NCBI RefSeq assembly: GCF_020740795.1
Contig: NC_067285.1
Coordinates: 72,826,342 to 72,890,341 of the forward strand
DNA: 64,000 nt
From: Apus apus
Taxonomy: Eukaryota > Chordata > Aves > Apodiformes > Apodidae
Reading direction: 5' to 3'
Position numbers and translations under genes: made by a program. The notes beneath the pieces are model-generated. The model saw nothing but the letters and a program-made list of their open reading frames with translations. It did not search any database and was not told the DNA's origin. Below are positions 25,668-36,215 of this stretch, piece after piece. Position 1 is the stretch's first letter, and every line of letters begins with the position of its first letter.

Positions 25668-25812
25668 GGATGATCTTGTGGTTAAATATATTCAAGTGGT
25701 AGTCTGGAGCTGGGAACTATTTCTGTCTCCACCACATCCGTGGCCAAATAATTTAAGATCTCTGGATCTCAGGGTTTTCCCATTTTGAAAATGAGGATGG
25801 AAACTCTCTGGG
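25668..25812 (+). repeat. MIR-type SINE
   Basis: Three successive MIR segments appear in order. The tRNA-derived head is GATCTTGTGGTTAAATAT. A middle part has GTCTGGAGCTGGGAAC and CTGTCTCCACCAC. The conserved core and tail are GGCCAAATAATTTAAGATCT, then CTGGATCTCAGGGTTTTCCC and ATTTTGAAAATGAGGATGG, matching the MIR pattern GGGCAAGTTACTTAACCTCT, GCCTCAGTTTCC, TCTGTAAAATGGGGAT. It is diverged by base changes and small gaps but nearly full length for the head-to-core region. MIRs predate the amniote split, so a worn copy in a bird is expected but uncommon. Confidence 0.8.
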
Positions 25813-26081
25813 GGTGACTGAATGGCTTGAGTGCTTTGATTCCCAACAGAAAGAGCTAGAGAAAATAAAAAAAGGATTTGCAAATTGATAGTAAAAACAG
25901 ATAGCAGATAATTATTCTGTCACTGGCTCTTCTCCACCCTGTCAGAGCAGTTCTGGTTTTCAGTGAGGAGGACGACACCCCGTGCCACCCATCCTGCAGC
26001 CTGTTTGCCAGGGCTAGTCTGCTGCAGGGCGAGACAGGCAGGCGCTGAGCTGCATGCCAGTGAGATCTGAGATAGAAAGTG

Positions 26082-26155
26082 GTGTACGTGTTTACCTTCT
26101 TACCTCGCTCTGTAGGTGTACATGTTTACCTTCTTACCTCGCTCTGTAGGTGTAC
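26082..26155. repeat. Tandem duplication, 34-base unit, two copies plus 6 bases
   Basis: Copies at 26082-26115 and 26116-26149 differ at one position (GTGTACGTG versus GTGTACATG). Six bases of a third copy (GTGTAC) follow. The near-identity says the duplication is young. Each copy carries a pyrimidine-rich stretch ending CTCTGTAG, and on the minus strand GCGAGGTAAGAAG, so splice-like signals were copied too. Confidence 0.9.
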
Positions 26156-26298
26156 CTGAACAAGTGCCTTATCCACTCCTTCACTCAGGAACAGCACTGA
26201 ACCAGAGTAAAGCACAAGTCAGTCTCTGGCCTTCTCTGACTATTGCTGGGTGCTTTATAGCATTGATGGTGAACAGCAGAGAAATGGCCTCTTTATTC

Positions 26299-26392
26299 AT
26301 TCTGATTTCACTTGCTCTAACGAGGAGTAATTCCCCTGAAGTCAATGAGATTGCAGTGGTACTGTATCAATTTCTGTGCCCTGAGGCTGATG
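26299..26392. repeat. Old amniote interspersed repeat (family not named)
   Basis: The stretch TGATTTCACTTGCTCTAAC, AGGAGTAATTCCCCTGAAGT, CAATGAGATTGCAGTGGT resembles a widespread amniote repeat, common in turtles, crocodiles and birds, whose core reads GGAGTAACTCC, TGAAGTCAATGG, AGTTACACC. The match is from pattern memory. The family name cannot be fixed without a repeat library. Confidence 0.5.
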
Positions 26393-27059
26393 AGGAAGAT
26401 AATATATGACCACACCTTAGCAAATACATATAAAAAAGACCTCAGGGCAGGGAAAAATTCTGTAAATGATAGAAAAGCAATATATTAATGAGTGTTTAAA
26501 AAGTAGGAGCCTGAGGGAGGCTTGCTGTTTGGCCAGTATACACATCCCTCTGCAATATTTTGTCTTTCCATCTGGGCAGAGCTTCAGCTCTCCTAGAAGC
26601 AAGCCTCCTTCACTGCTCATTGCCAATGGGTCAAAAAAGTTCACAATAGAGCAAAAAAATTTGATCCCAATAAAAAGTGGATGTATAGGAGAGGTAGCTA
26701 GAAAACGGCAGCAGTAGTCTTTCTGACTACTCTAGTTTCATGCTTAGTCAGGAAGGCAGACCAGAAGCTGGAGGAAAAAGAGAAAGGAGGCTGAGGAACA
26801 GAGAGGACAAAACGTGTTCATGTAGCAGAGGGCAACCCCCCCTTGTACAGCAACCTTGGAGCACCAGGTTCTATGGTGCCAGCTCATTGCTTAATCACCT
26901 CCAGCCCCTGGAGCTGTGGTACCAGTGCCTCAGGGATTGGAGGTGATTGAGCAGTGGGTAGGGAACAGAAAAAAGCTAAGAAATGAAAGAAGAGTTCAAC
27001 ATCATGGGGTACCTAATAAGAATGAAACAGGAAAGAGAACAGCGTTGGGTTTTTGGCTT

Positions 27060-27256
27060 CAAGAATATGTGAACAATCAATGATTGGAATAACGACCCCA
27101 GGGAAATGGTAGATTCCCCAACATTGCACACTTAGGATTTAGCTGGATAGGGTGCTGGGCCATCTTGTCTTCTTGTCTAGACTGTGCTTTTGGTGAGAAA
27201 GGTTGAACCAGATGATCCTTGAGGTCCTTTCCAACCTGGTATTCTGTGATTCTATG
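27060..27256 (+). mobile_element. CR1 LINE 3'-end fragment
   Basis: The + strand reads GATTGGAATAACGACC, CAGGGAAATGGTAGATTCCC, GGGTGCTGGGCCATCTTGTC, AACCAGATGATCCTTGAGGT, CCTTTCCAACCTGGTATTCT and ends with GTGATTCTATG. This is the 3' region and terminus of a CR1 of the type whose tail reads 'GATGATCCTTGAGGTCCCTT'. About 200 bases remain, all non-coding tail. It is opposite in orientation to the CR1 copies at 15.6-17.7 kb. Confidence 0.93.
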
Positions 27257-30200
27257 TTATGAGTCATTATTCCTTAAATAAAGAATAAAAGCATTTGATC
27301 ATGTCTCCTCAGGGTGATGTGGCTGCAGCTATTCAGGAGAAGTGGGGTGGGAGGGTGCAGAAGCCACAGGCCACCATGGGCAAACAGGAGGATGCATGTG
27401 TCAGGTAGGTGATGAAGGACAGAGAGAGCACCTGGGGAAGCAGCGGGGAGACCACAAAGAAATGCTTTGTCTTCTGTGTGGTTGCTGCTTTAATGCAATT
27501 TGTTTTGGAAGGAGTGGAAGGCAAGAGGGCGAGAAAAAAGGCAGAGTTCACACATCTCTTTCTATGCAGCTGATTGTCTCTTTTTGTCAATAACAGAGGA
27601 TTTAGATACATTCCACACACAACTTTCACCTGATTAGTTAAAGGGGATTATATTAATGCAAGTCTGAGTGTAGGCAGTCTTAAATCTGCTCTGACTTTAC
27701 AGGAGCATATTAACTGCAGTGATTCTTTAGTTGTGTTTATGTTTTTATTTTTAATATCACTACAAGCATGTCCTTAGAAAAGACTGCAGTGGTTTTGCTG
27801 CAATGGTGGAAACCTTTGTGAGCTTTGTGAAGGAAAACCTGATAGTTGCCGGCTTCACATACCAGTCAGAAAAATCCCTTTTCTTAAATTAGGCCAGGAG
27901 AGGTTCACCCAGTAAATGAGAGGAAGAAACAGGTTATTCTGAGGGGTGGCTGTGGGATGAAGGGACAACTTCTTTCAGGGAATTGAGGGTGGAATTTCTT
28001 CACTGAAAACTTACCAGGAAAAGTACAAGCACTGGGCTGGGACCAGGTGACTGTCAGATGGGGGAAGTATTTTTAAGGTGTAGAGCGAATAAGGAGAGCA
28101 AGCTTGGGAGAGCGGTTGGGCTTTGGGATAGTGGTGCTAGTGGATATTTAAACAGCTACATCGCCAGTACAAAATATCTGTTACTAAAAACTGCCTACAA
28201 CTTAGTTATTTGCCTTTTCCACAAGGAAAATATTATGTCTTGTGGGAAGTCATGAGGATGACATACCCCAAAACATTGCATATTTGATTACTAATAATAT
28301 AAAGTAAACATCTTTTAAATATTTCCAGCTACATCTGTCCTAGTTTAACTACTGGTTTATGTTGCATTCCTTTATGGAATAATACTCATCCCAGAAAGCA
28401 GAGCGTGTTACTGCCATCCATTACAAGAATTAAACTTGTGGCATTTTCTCTATCTATGGAAGCTGAATTTCCTTTAACCTCTAAAACACGCTTTCTTCTC
28501 ATTTTTCATCATTGCATAATCCTGATTCTTAAAAAGTTTGTGTGCTTGCCTGTGATCTTATATATTTAACATTTGGCTTGGATAAAAAAAAGAGCATGGT
28601 GAGATATAGTGATTTCACTCATCCTGGGGGAAAAAGTCCAGAAAAGGAGCTGCAACAGTTTAATAGTAATACAATTATAACCTTGGTGGGGGGAGGAGGA
28701 AATAAATAAAAAACTAGAACTTTGAGCCAATAGAAGATATTAACACTGCTCTCTAAAGGTGGGTGGGTGTGAGGGGAAGGACAGGGTGTGGTGTTGGAAT
28801 TAATAGCACTTTAAAACTGAAAATAGCAAACAATAGCAAAGAAGAATGTGGACAAAACTGTCCCTATAGCCATGAGTGCTGAGGCCACCAGGACAAGGCA
28901 CCTTTGTCCTGTACTAAGGTATATGGATTATATATCCTAAAATATATTAAAAAAAAAAGTATTAAGCAGGTATATGTGCTAGCATTTTGGAGGAAATTAT
29001 TTCAGTTATACTGACAAGGACTGCTGCCTTGGTAGTTTTACCTTTTTTTGCCAAAAAAAGTAAATCTTTTTGCAGCAGAATTTATGATACATCTCACTTC
29101 TGAGCAAAAGTGTGAGGGCACCACAACTGAAATAATCCCCCAATCCCCCTTTTTTTTTTTTTCTTTTTTTTGTGGAAGCAACATTTCTGCCAGTGAAGAG
29201 ACAACTTTTTGTTAGAGAAAAAAAAAATTAAAAAAAAATTTTATATTACTAAGAGTAGTAAAATCCCAGCAACTTAAAAAAATCTGAATGTGAATTCTCA
29301 GTGACTTGAATTATGCAGAAAAGTCTTTAGAGGCCATGAAATACGGGCAGATATTGGTCTTTCAGCAACTTCTGAAAAAGTACGTTTTTTTCTCTCCCAA
29401 GATACAAAGTGATTCAGAAAAATCAAACCAAAGGAATACCAGCACTTTATAGCTCCATTCCGAGGTGCGTCAAGTAGCAGTTTCCCTATAGGAGTGTGTA
29501 ATTCTTTTGTATCATCCCAAGAATGTCACTGGTCCAAGTTTTTGTAAACTGTAAGGTGAGGGTAGCTGAAGCTGTGCAGGCGGAGAAAGGTTGGGAGGGA
29601 GAGGGAAAACCCCAGATTTCACAATGAGGCAGATGTCCCGATGCAAGATGGGGCCAGTCTGTTTTACGGAGATGGTACCAGCTTGGTCATTCCTGTGGCA
29701 GCTGTTGTCCTTGTCCATGCTGTGGTAAATCCTTTCACTATTCGTCTATGGATTGTAAAAGAATTGTTTAGTATTTCAGGGCATTGCTGAGCATTTTGGC
29801 TTGCTCACCCAAGCAAGAGAGAGCCAAGGAAAGCACAGCTGTATGAGGCTGGGTTTCCCTACCAGAATGTCTACCCCTGGATGAGGCTGGCTTGCCCACT
29901 GATGCTCCTGTGTCAACTGTCCGTACTGTCAAAATACCCTCAGCTCTTATTCACATTGAAACCAGTAGCCTCGCATTGGACTGGTGATATTGAAACCTGC
30001 AAAGGCTGTTGGACTCTGCTTTTGGCTATGGAAATGAGACAAAAGGTAGTGGGGAGTGGGACTGAAACAGGAAATACAGCCAGGCTTTTTCTGTCTTTTT
30101 TTTTTTAATTATAATTTTTTATTTTTTTTTTTTGTTTTCTAAGATTAAATGCGAACACTGCAAATCAGAGATAGCAAGACTATAACCTAAAGATATAGAG

Positions 30201-30294
30201 TTAGTTTCCATAGCAATGAGACCTATGAATTCTCAAAATATTCAAGTCTCTATTAGGCTAGAAGCAGATAAAAATAATTTGCTTACATAAGGGC

Positions 30295-30350
30295 ATGCCA
30301 GATCTCATCCAGCAAAGTGCTTGATTTTAAGCACATGAGTATCTAGATAA
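30295..30350. repeat. Old amniote interspersed repeat fragment
   Basis: The run ATCCAGCAAAGTGCTTGATT followed by TTAAGCACATGAGTATCT matches a repeat often seen in reptile and bird DNA (pattern CAAAGCACTTAAGCACATGC, TTAAGCACATGAGTAG). Only about 55 bases are recognisable. Confidence 0.5.
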
Positions 30351-33300
30351 TGGATCTCCATATGTACCTGCCTGGTTTGCTTGCTTGGGAAAGAAATGCT
30401 TTTGGTGAAAAGTGCCCTTACATCCTGATTTAGCTCTTTTTCAACCCTGACCTGCCTGCCCAGGATCTTTGCCTGTGCTTCCTGCTGTGGAGCTATGTTT
30501 AATGCAGATTTTGTTTTTTTCCATGGAACAGATTGGTTCCTCTCCACCAGGAACAAAAAGCAGTGCTGAGCACCACTCCTTCCTCCAGACTCCTCTCTGG
30601 CATGGCTGGGGGTACCTCAGGCATGCCACCTCATGGTTTGGGTGAGATCAGATATGCTCACAAGGAGGAAAGAGCACACTCTAAAAATGCATGCACTGAA
30701 TAGGTATGTACTCATGGAAATCTCCTCCCTTCTCCTCCCATCTTTTCAGCAAGGACTGCATGGAGTGATAAAGATGTGACTGATTGTACACTTTGTTTCC
30801 TAACCAAACACCCTGTAGGATCCCAATTGGGACAGTGTGAAGTGAATGGGAAGTCTCTGCCTCCACCCCACGCAGAGCACACCACTGTGTGGTAGTGCAC
30901 GAAGGAGGTACATCTAGTGACCCTGTAGCTGTCCATTTTCAGTTATTTGGCTGCAAAAAGGTATGAGAAGCTGCCAGTGAACATGCATGAGTCAAGCCTA
31001 TTTTCTAATCAGTGCTGTCATATAATAGCTGGTGAAACTGGTCTTTAGGAATACCATGTTCTGTTAGAAAAATGTGAAGTATGTTCCTTGTTCTTGTGAA
31101 TTGCACCAAAGCTATTTAACATAGAAGTGCTATTTATGAATTAGCACTGATTGCAAGACTGAAGAGAATTAAGGCTGAAAGGCAGGCAAAGCAAAATGCC
31201 TAGGGTGAAAAATAAACCCCTGAATATTTCAGGCAGTTTCTTAAAAAAAACAACAGCAAAAAGTGTTAATGACTTAAAGAATCTCAGCATATTAGGAAGA
31301 ACTAATTTAATTTTCTATAATAGTGCAACCTTTTGTGAGACAGACCATTAGCTAATTGAATGCATTTAATTTATTTGGTTCCAACTTGGGTGACTTTGTT
31401 TTCCTATCCACCTTCCTATGGTGAAAAACAAATAAAGCATTCCCCAAACAGCAAATTGCTGCTTCTTTGTTCATCAATTTAAACTTGGATTACTTTCCAA
31501 GTACTTAATAAGGTGCATGTTTTATGGATGCTTTAAAAAATGTCGAATCTGCAACTCTGCCTGACGGCACTGGCTGCCTTCCAGTGATGGACCAGGAGAT
31601 CGCAGATTTTGTGGAAGTGATTTTTATGTTGTAGCTTGTCACCAGGCTACAAGAGTCTCAACAACATTACTGTAATAACCAAAATAAGCAGTAAGTTGAT
31701 AATGACTTCCTCCTCCAGGCACACTAGGAAGCATCCCCATGCTGTAGTTTAGAGAACGATTATAGCTTTTGCAGACCAGCTGGTCCATCTGCTGCCTCTA
31801 CCAGCAACGTGGAGTTCAGCTTGGAGAAGCTGCTCAGGCTTTTCATGGGTCTATGCATTGCACCCCATTGAGCTCCCAGCAGCTCTGGCTGCAATGCTGC
31901 TGCTCAAGGTTGTACACGCAGGTGAAAGAAGTAAAGAAACTGCCTAATATATTGTGAGAGCTCCATGTACTGTGGGGCACTTTGCAGGCAAGTGGTGTCC
32001 TGAGGGCAGCAGCTCCAGTTTGCAGCCTGCGCAGGTGAGAGCAAAGGGGAGGGAGGAATAGTCTGAGCAGAGCCATGTCTGTGTGTCTGTCTGCATGGCC
32101 TTGCTCTCCTGCAGCACCATGCTGCTCCACACATCCCAGGCAAGGCAGGGATGTGGTTACATCTGCTGAGCAGGGCAGGATGCACTTCCACAGCCCTGGG
32201 AGCAGGTGGGTACATTTGGAGACATGCTGTGACTGTGAATGCACTTCAGTCATCTCCTGCTGCTTCAAGGACAAGTTCTAGGGAATTTAGGCATTTCCCA
32301 TTTTCCAGTGGAGGTCATTGCATTGCACTCATTAATATACTGTATTTCCCAGTGGGATGTTCTTGGGGCTAAGGAGAGGAGGTACAACAAAACTCCTTGA
32401 GCGATCCTTCTCCATAAATGCTCTTAGTCCTTTTCACTGCTCCATGTTTTAGCCAGGTCTCTATCATGAGTGCCTCAGCAGTCAAGGCTTCTGGTTGTGG
32501 TGAGCCTCTTAGTGTCTTATGTATTGCTGGCATGGTGTAAGTTTTTTCCATATGCATGATTTTGCTGGAAGCGCTCTGCCACTATCCTAAGGTCTTTTTT
32601 CTGCTGTTACTCTTCAATTTCTGTATCACATTACTAGCTGAAGGTGATTATTGCTAATTATTGCTTTATAAACCTGAGATTACTTTTGAGATGCATTAAT
32701 CAAAGTAACTGGAAAAATTAATTCTCTCTGAAAACTAAATGGGGTTCTCTGAAACAGGGCTCTCTTCAAAGGGGATTAAATATTCCCCAGAGAGCTCTTC
32801 TAGCTGCTTGAAATGTATTGTAGTTTAGCTCTGGAATACTTCTATTAATTTATGACAAAATATCAGCTAAACACTCTATTCTCAGTGGGTTTCTGCAACA
32901 TGGGGTGCCAGCAGTAGGCTTTTGTTAGATCTCTTGATCTTCAACGTCAAGTACGCCAATAATTTGCCTACTCCAGGAATGCTCAGAGAACATCCTCATA
33001 GGGCAGTGATTAGAGCAAATTTAAAAAAATTAAGGGTTACCATGGACCTTGGTACCAATGTGTGGCTTGATCTTCAGCAGCCTGTCAAATTGTTCCTCTC
33101 TGTCAAAGAGAAAAAGAAACAAAGCATGGTACAATGTTAACCTTAAGGTATATGTGCTTCTCTGCAATAATAGTGGGAGGGAAGGCTAGATCTATTCCCA
33201 CTTGAAAGATTTAGGAGGAGATATGACAACAAAACTAGAGAATGTGAAATATAACAATCATTACTTGCTTTCACATTATGCAAGAGTTGTGGAGAGAGTG

Positions 33301-33382
33301 AGCCTCAGAGCATTTTGACTCTTAAAATTTTGAAAAGAATTATCTGAAGAGGTAATAAAGTGTCAGTTAGAGAAATGCCTAC

Positions 33383-33408
33383 TTTTTTTTTTTTTTTTTT
33401 TTTTTTTT
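33383..33408. repeat. Poly(T) tract, 26 bases
   Basis: Uninterrupted T run on the + strand. There is no clear retroposon body or target duplication next to it, so its source is unknown. Confidence 0.95.
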
Positions 33409-34289
33409 AAGCAGAGGAAAAGCTGTTGGAAAGGTAAGGGATTACTTAAATGCATCTAAAGGTCACAAATAGAAAACAGAAAAGGGATAAAACCCAAAGT
33501 CCATGACAGACTGTACCTCTGAGATCACGGGACACAAATGCATCCAGGATAGCAAATATCACTAAATAAGTCAAGGTTCAATCTTCAGTAGTGAACTGCT
33601 TTTTAAACTTAAACTTAACTTGCTTGAGTGAGGTAATGGCATATATTACATTTATCTTGGGGAGACTAGTAACAGTACAGTGTATGTGTTTGTCAGCAAC
33701 ACCTACCTGAGTAGTCTTTATTTGAATTCTTGTCATGTTTATGTGCAGGCAAGAGTTGGACCATATGCTGGGAAAAGAACTGGTACAAATAGCTGATTCA
33801 GAGTGCCTCTGAAGCTCAACGAAACAGGGTGGCATAACTGTGCTCCCTGACTTCTTTGCCTCTTGGTCTTATTTGCTCAATGTAGTTGTTCACATTCTGT
33901 GCAATTAAACAGTAAAAATGTCAGACATAGACTAAGCAGTGACAACTGTTTAGGCAATTTCTTTTTCCTTAACCCACAGCATTCAAGTAGTATTGAAGTT
34001 GTAGCTCATGATTTGCCCAAATTGTACTCCTTGCCCCCATCTTTGCTATCCTGTTCACCTTCTCTTAGTTTTCCATAGGACTGTGCCAAAACAATTCTGT
34101 CTTGTGGCCTCCTTCAACTGCTGAAGAATTTAGACACGCGCTTAAAAAAATAAGCAACCCCATTCCCAAACAAAGGCTGAAAAGTGATCCAGGTTTACTC
34201 CTGGACCAGTGACACAGTTGCAGCACAAGAGAGTCTGAGCATCAGGGAACAACTGCTCTGAGTGAAGACTGCGGTGTCAGAGGCCAGTC

Positions 34290-34620
34290 AGAGAGGTGCA
34301 GAGGAGGCAGCTGGGTGAACGTCGGTGCTGGGGCTCAGGCACACAGGTTTCTCTCCTTTGCTCAGATGGAGAGGGACTTGGCAGCGCTCCTGTGGCTGTC
34401 ATAGCAACCCCCAGCGCAGAGGGGACGCAGCCCCTCCTCCGTGCCCCGGGCGCTGCAGGCTGGGCTGGGGCGGGCTGCACTAGGGCCGGCTGCCGGCACC
34501 TCCCTCCCCGCCCCAGCAGCCCCTGCATTGTCTCGGCTCAAATCCTGTGGGACAGCAAGGCATGTCCCCTGCATGGGACCATCTATCGCAGCAATCGCTA
34601 GGAGGTACGGGGTTTTTGCC
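34290..34620. promoter_or_regulatory. Small CpG-rich patch with Sp1-type boxes and an X-box-like site; candidate promoter
   Basis: This stretch stands out from AT-rich flanks. About 16 CpG dinucleotides lie in roughly 330 bases, with GC boxes GGGGCGGGC at 34467-34475 and CCCCGCCCC at 34506-34514. An imperfect RFX X-box (GCTGTC AT AGCAAC, 34395-34408) lies just to the left. RFX sites are typical of ciliary and sperm-axoneme genes. SPMIP2, such a gene, lies between FNIP2 and RAPGEF2 in human on the opposite strand. The promoter role and any link to SPMIP2 are inference; no exon with a clear donor was found beside it. Confidence 0.3.
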
Positions 34621-36190
34621 ATGTTTTTGTGTTTGGGTTTTTTCGCCCATAAGACATTTGAGAGATAAGGGGGGCACACAGCAACTCTGTTTCTCGGAGA
34701 TGTCAGAGGAGATATGCCGGAGTTTTTTCCATGGTTTCCTCTGGCAGATGTGAGCAATTCAGTGTACAAACTCTAGTAAAAGAAGCAGCAGCAAATTAGT
34801 CTGAAGAATTCTAATGAGGTTTGACTCCACTGCACCTTTTGCAAAAAAGGGTGACGATTCCTGCCCTGGGGAGCCTGAAGCTCCCAGGTCACTTCTGCCT
34901 GCTACAGCTTGAGGAACAGAGCTCCACCAGGCACATCTACCCTCTCCGTATCAGCTGCGTATGTTCAGGCTCAAGTTCACCGAGTCAAGTGCCTCAAATC
35001 AGTTGAATTCATATTGCCTTCAGGGTGAAAAGCACAAGTCTCTGACACCATCTACTCCACACTTGATTTTACTTGTCTGGACAAGCAGCCTGGCTATTTC
35101 TAGAAAGTGCAAGCAACACCAAGGACTGGGGGATTTGGGCCAAGCATGAGGTCAAAGCTGTCATGACAGAGCAATTAGATAATCAGCTTCTGAAATCAGT
35201 GGCTATTATGCATATGTAGCCCAGACATCATGGCAATGGGCACGTAGCACTGTTGATGCTGAGGGCCTGTTAGCTGAACCAGCAGCTCCTTGCTCCAAAT
35301 ACAAGCAGTGTTTGGGAGGAGTGGATGATCTGCCTTCAGTCCCTCTCCCCCCACCATGGCCATTAAGGGAGGGTAAGCCTGTCTTCTGGGTTGGATTTGG
35401 CCCACAGGTCACAGTGCAAAGCCTTCTGTGTTAGGAGAAGGCCGATTGCTGCAGAAGCGTTTGTTATCAATTGATACAAACTTAATTAAATTTGTATTTT
35501 AAGAGGTTTTGGTTTTCTGGGCCTAGCTGTCATGGAAACGAGCATGATTAAGAAAGAATAAACTAGAGTAAAAGTCAGAAAAAAGAGACAAAACAGCAGT
35601 TTAGATCAGTCACTTAGGGAATGTTGCTCCTTGGGTCTAGAGTGCAGTTTGTCAGGAGTAAGGCCACAGGAGCCAAGTGCAAATCCACACAGCAAACCAA
35701 ACTCCACACACGGTGCTGATGGGCAGAGGCATCCCACACTTATGACATGGCCGGGCTTAAACACACTCAGGCCAGAGACACCAACTTCATGCTGAAGTCC
35801 CTTCTCATATTAAAATAATGTGTGACTTCTGCTATCATATATAATTTTCCTTGCTCTTAGTAAGCATTTATGCAAAACTAGGAGTGTTCGTGACACTTCT
35901 CCGTTCAGAGAAATTAGTTCCCTGCAGTGATTGCTCAATGGAGGGTGGGGGCATGGACTTCTTGTGGTGCGATTGCATAGCACGAAAGGCAGTGAGCTTC
36001 AGAGGTAAAAGTGCATAGCCCCTCTGCACTGCCTTGATTTTCACCCTCTAGCTATTATGAAATAGGGCTGGGTGGTTATTTTATTTAGTGGAAAACAGCT
36101 AACAATATTTATTCATTTGAGCTCAATTTTCCAAAACTTACTACTGGAGAAAAAAAGAAAAGTATGGTAAAACTGTAGAAATAGTTTCAG

Positions 36191-36215
36191 TTTCATTTTA
36201 TTTTATTTTATTTTT
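36191..36215. repeat. Short TTTTA pentanucleotide microsatellite
   Basis: About four ATTTT units preceded by a TTTCA unit, in intergenic DNA. Confidence 0.85.

Larger units (their letters stand above)
27257..34276. other. Intergenic sequence
   Basis: No gene recognised. It contains A/T homopolymer clusters (29151-29170, 29220-29243, 30099-30133), the old repeat piece near 30.3 kb, a 26-base poly(T) at 33383-33408, and a GC-richer stretch at 31.9-32.27 kb where several frames on both strands are open at once. That pattern reflects low stop-codon density more than coding. Confidence 0.5.

Noticed and set aside
26116..26409. 97-codon + strand frame
   Set aside because: It starts inside a tandem duplication and runs through an old dispersed repeat.
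26820..26840. CTCF-like word AGCAGAGGGCA
   Set aside because: Only the core fits and the flanking positions of the motif do not; too weak to call.
31843..32274. 143-codon minus-strand frame with other frames open on both strands
   Set aside because: Simultaneous openness of several frames points to base composition, not coding. No conserved motif was seen.
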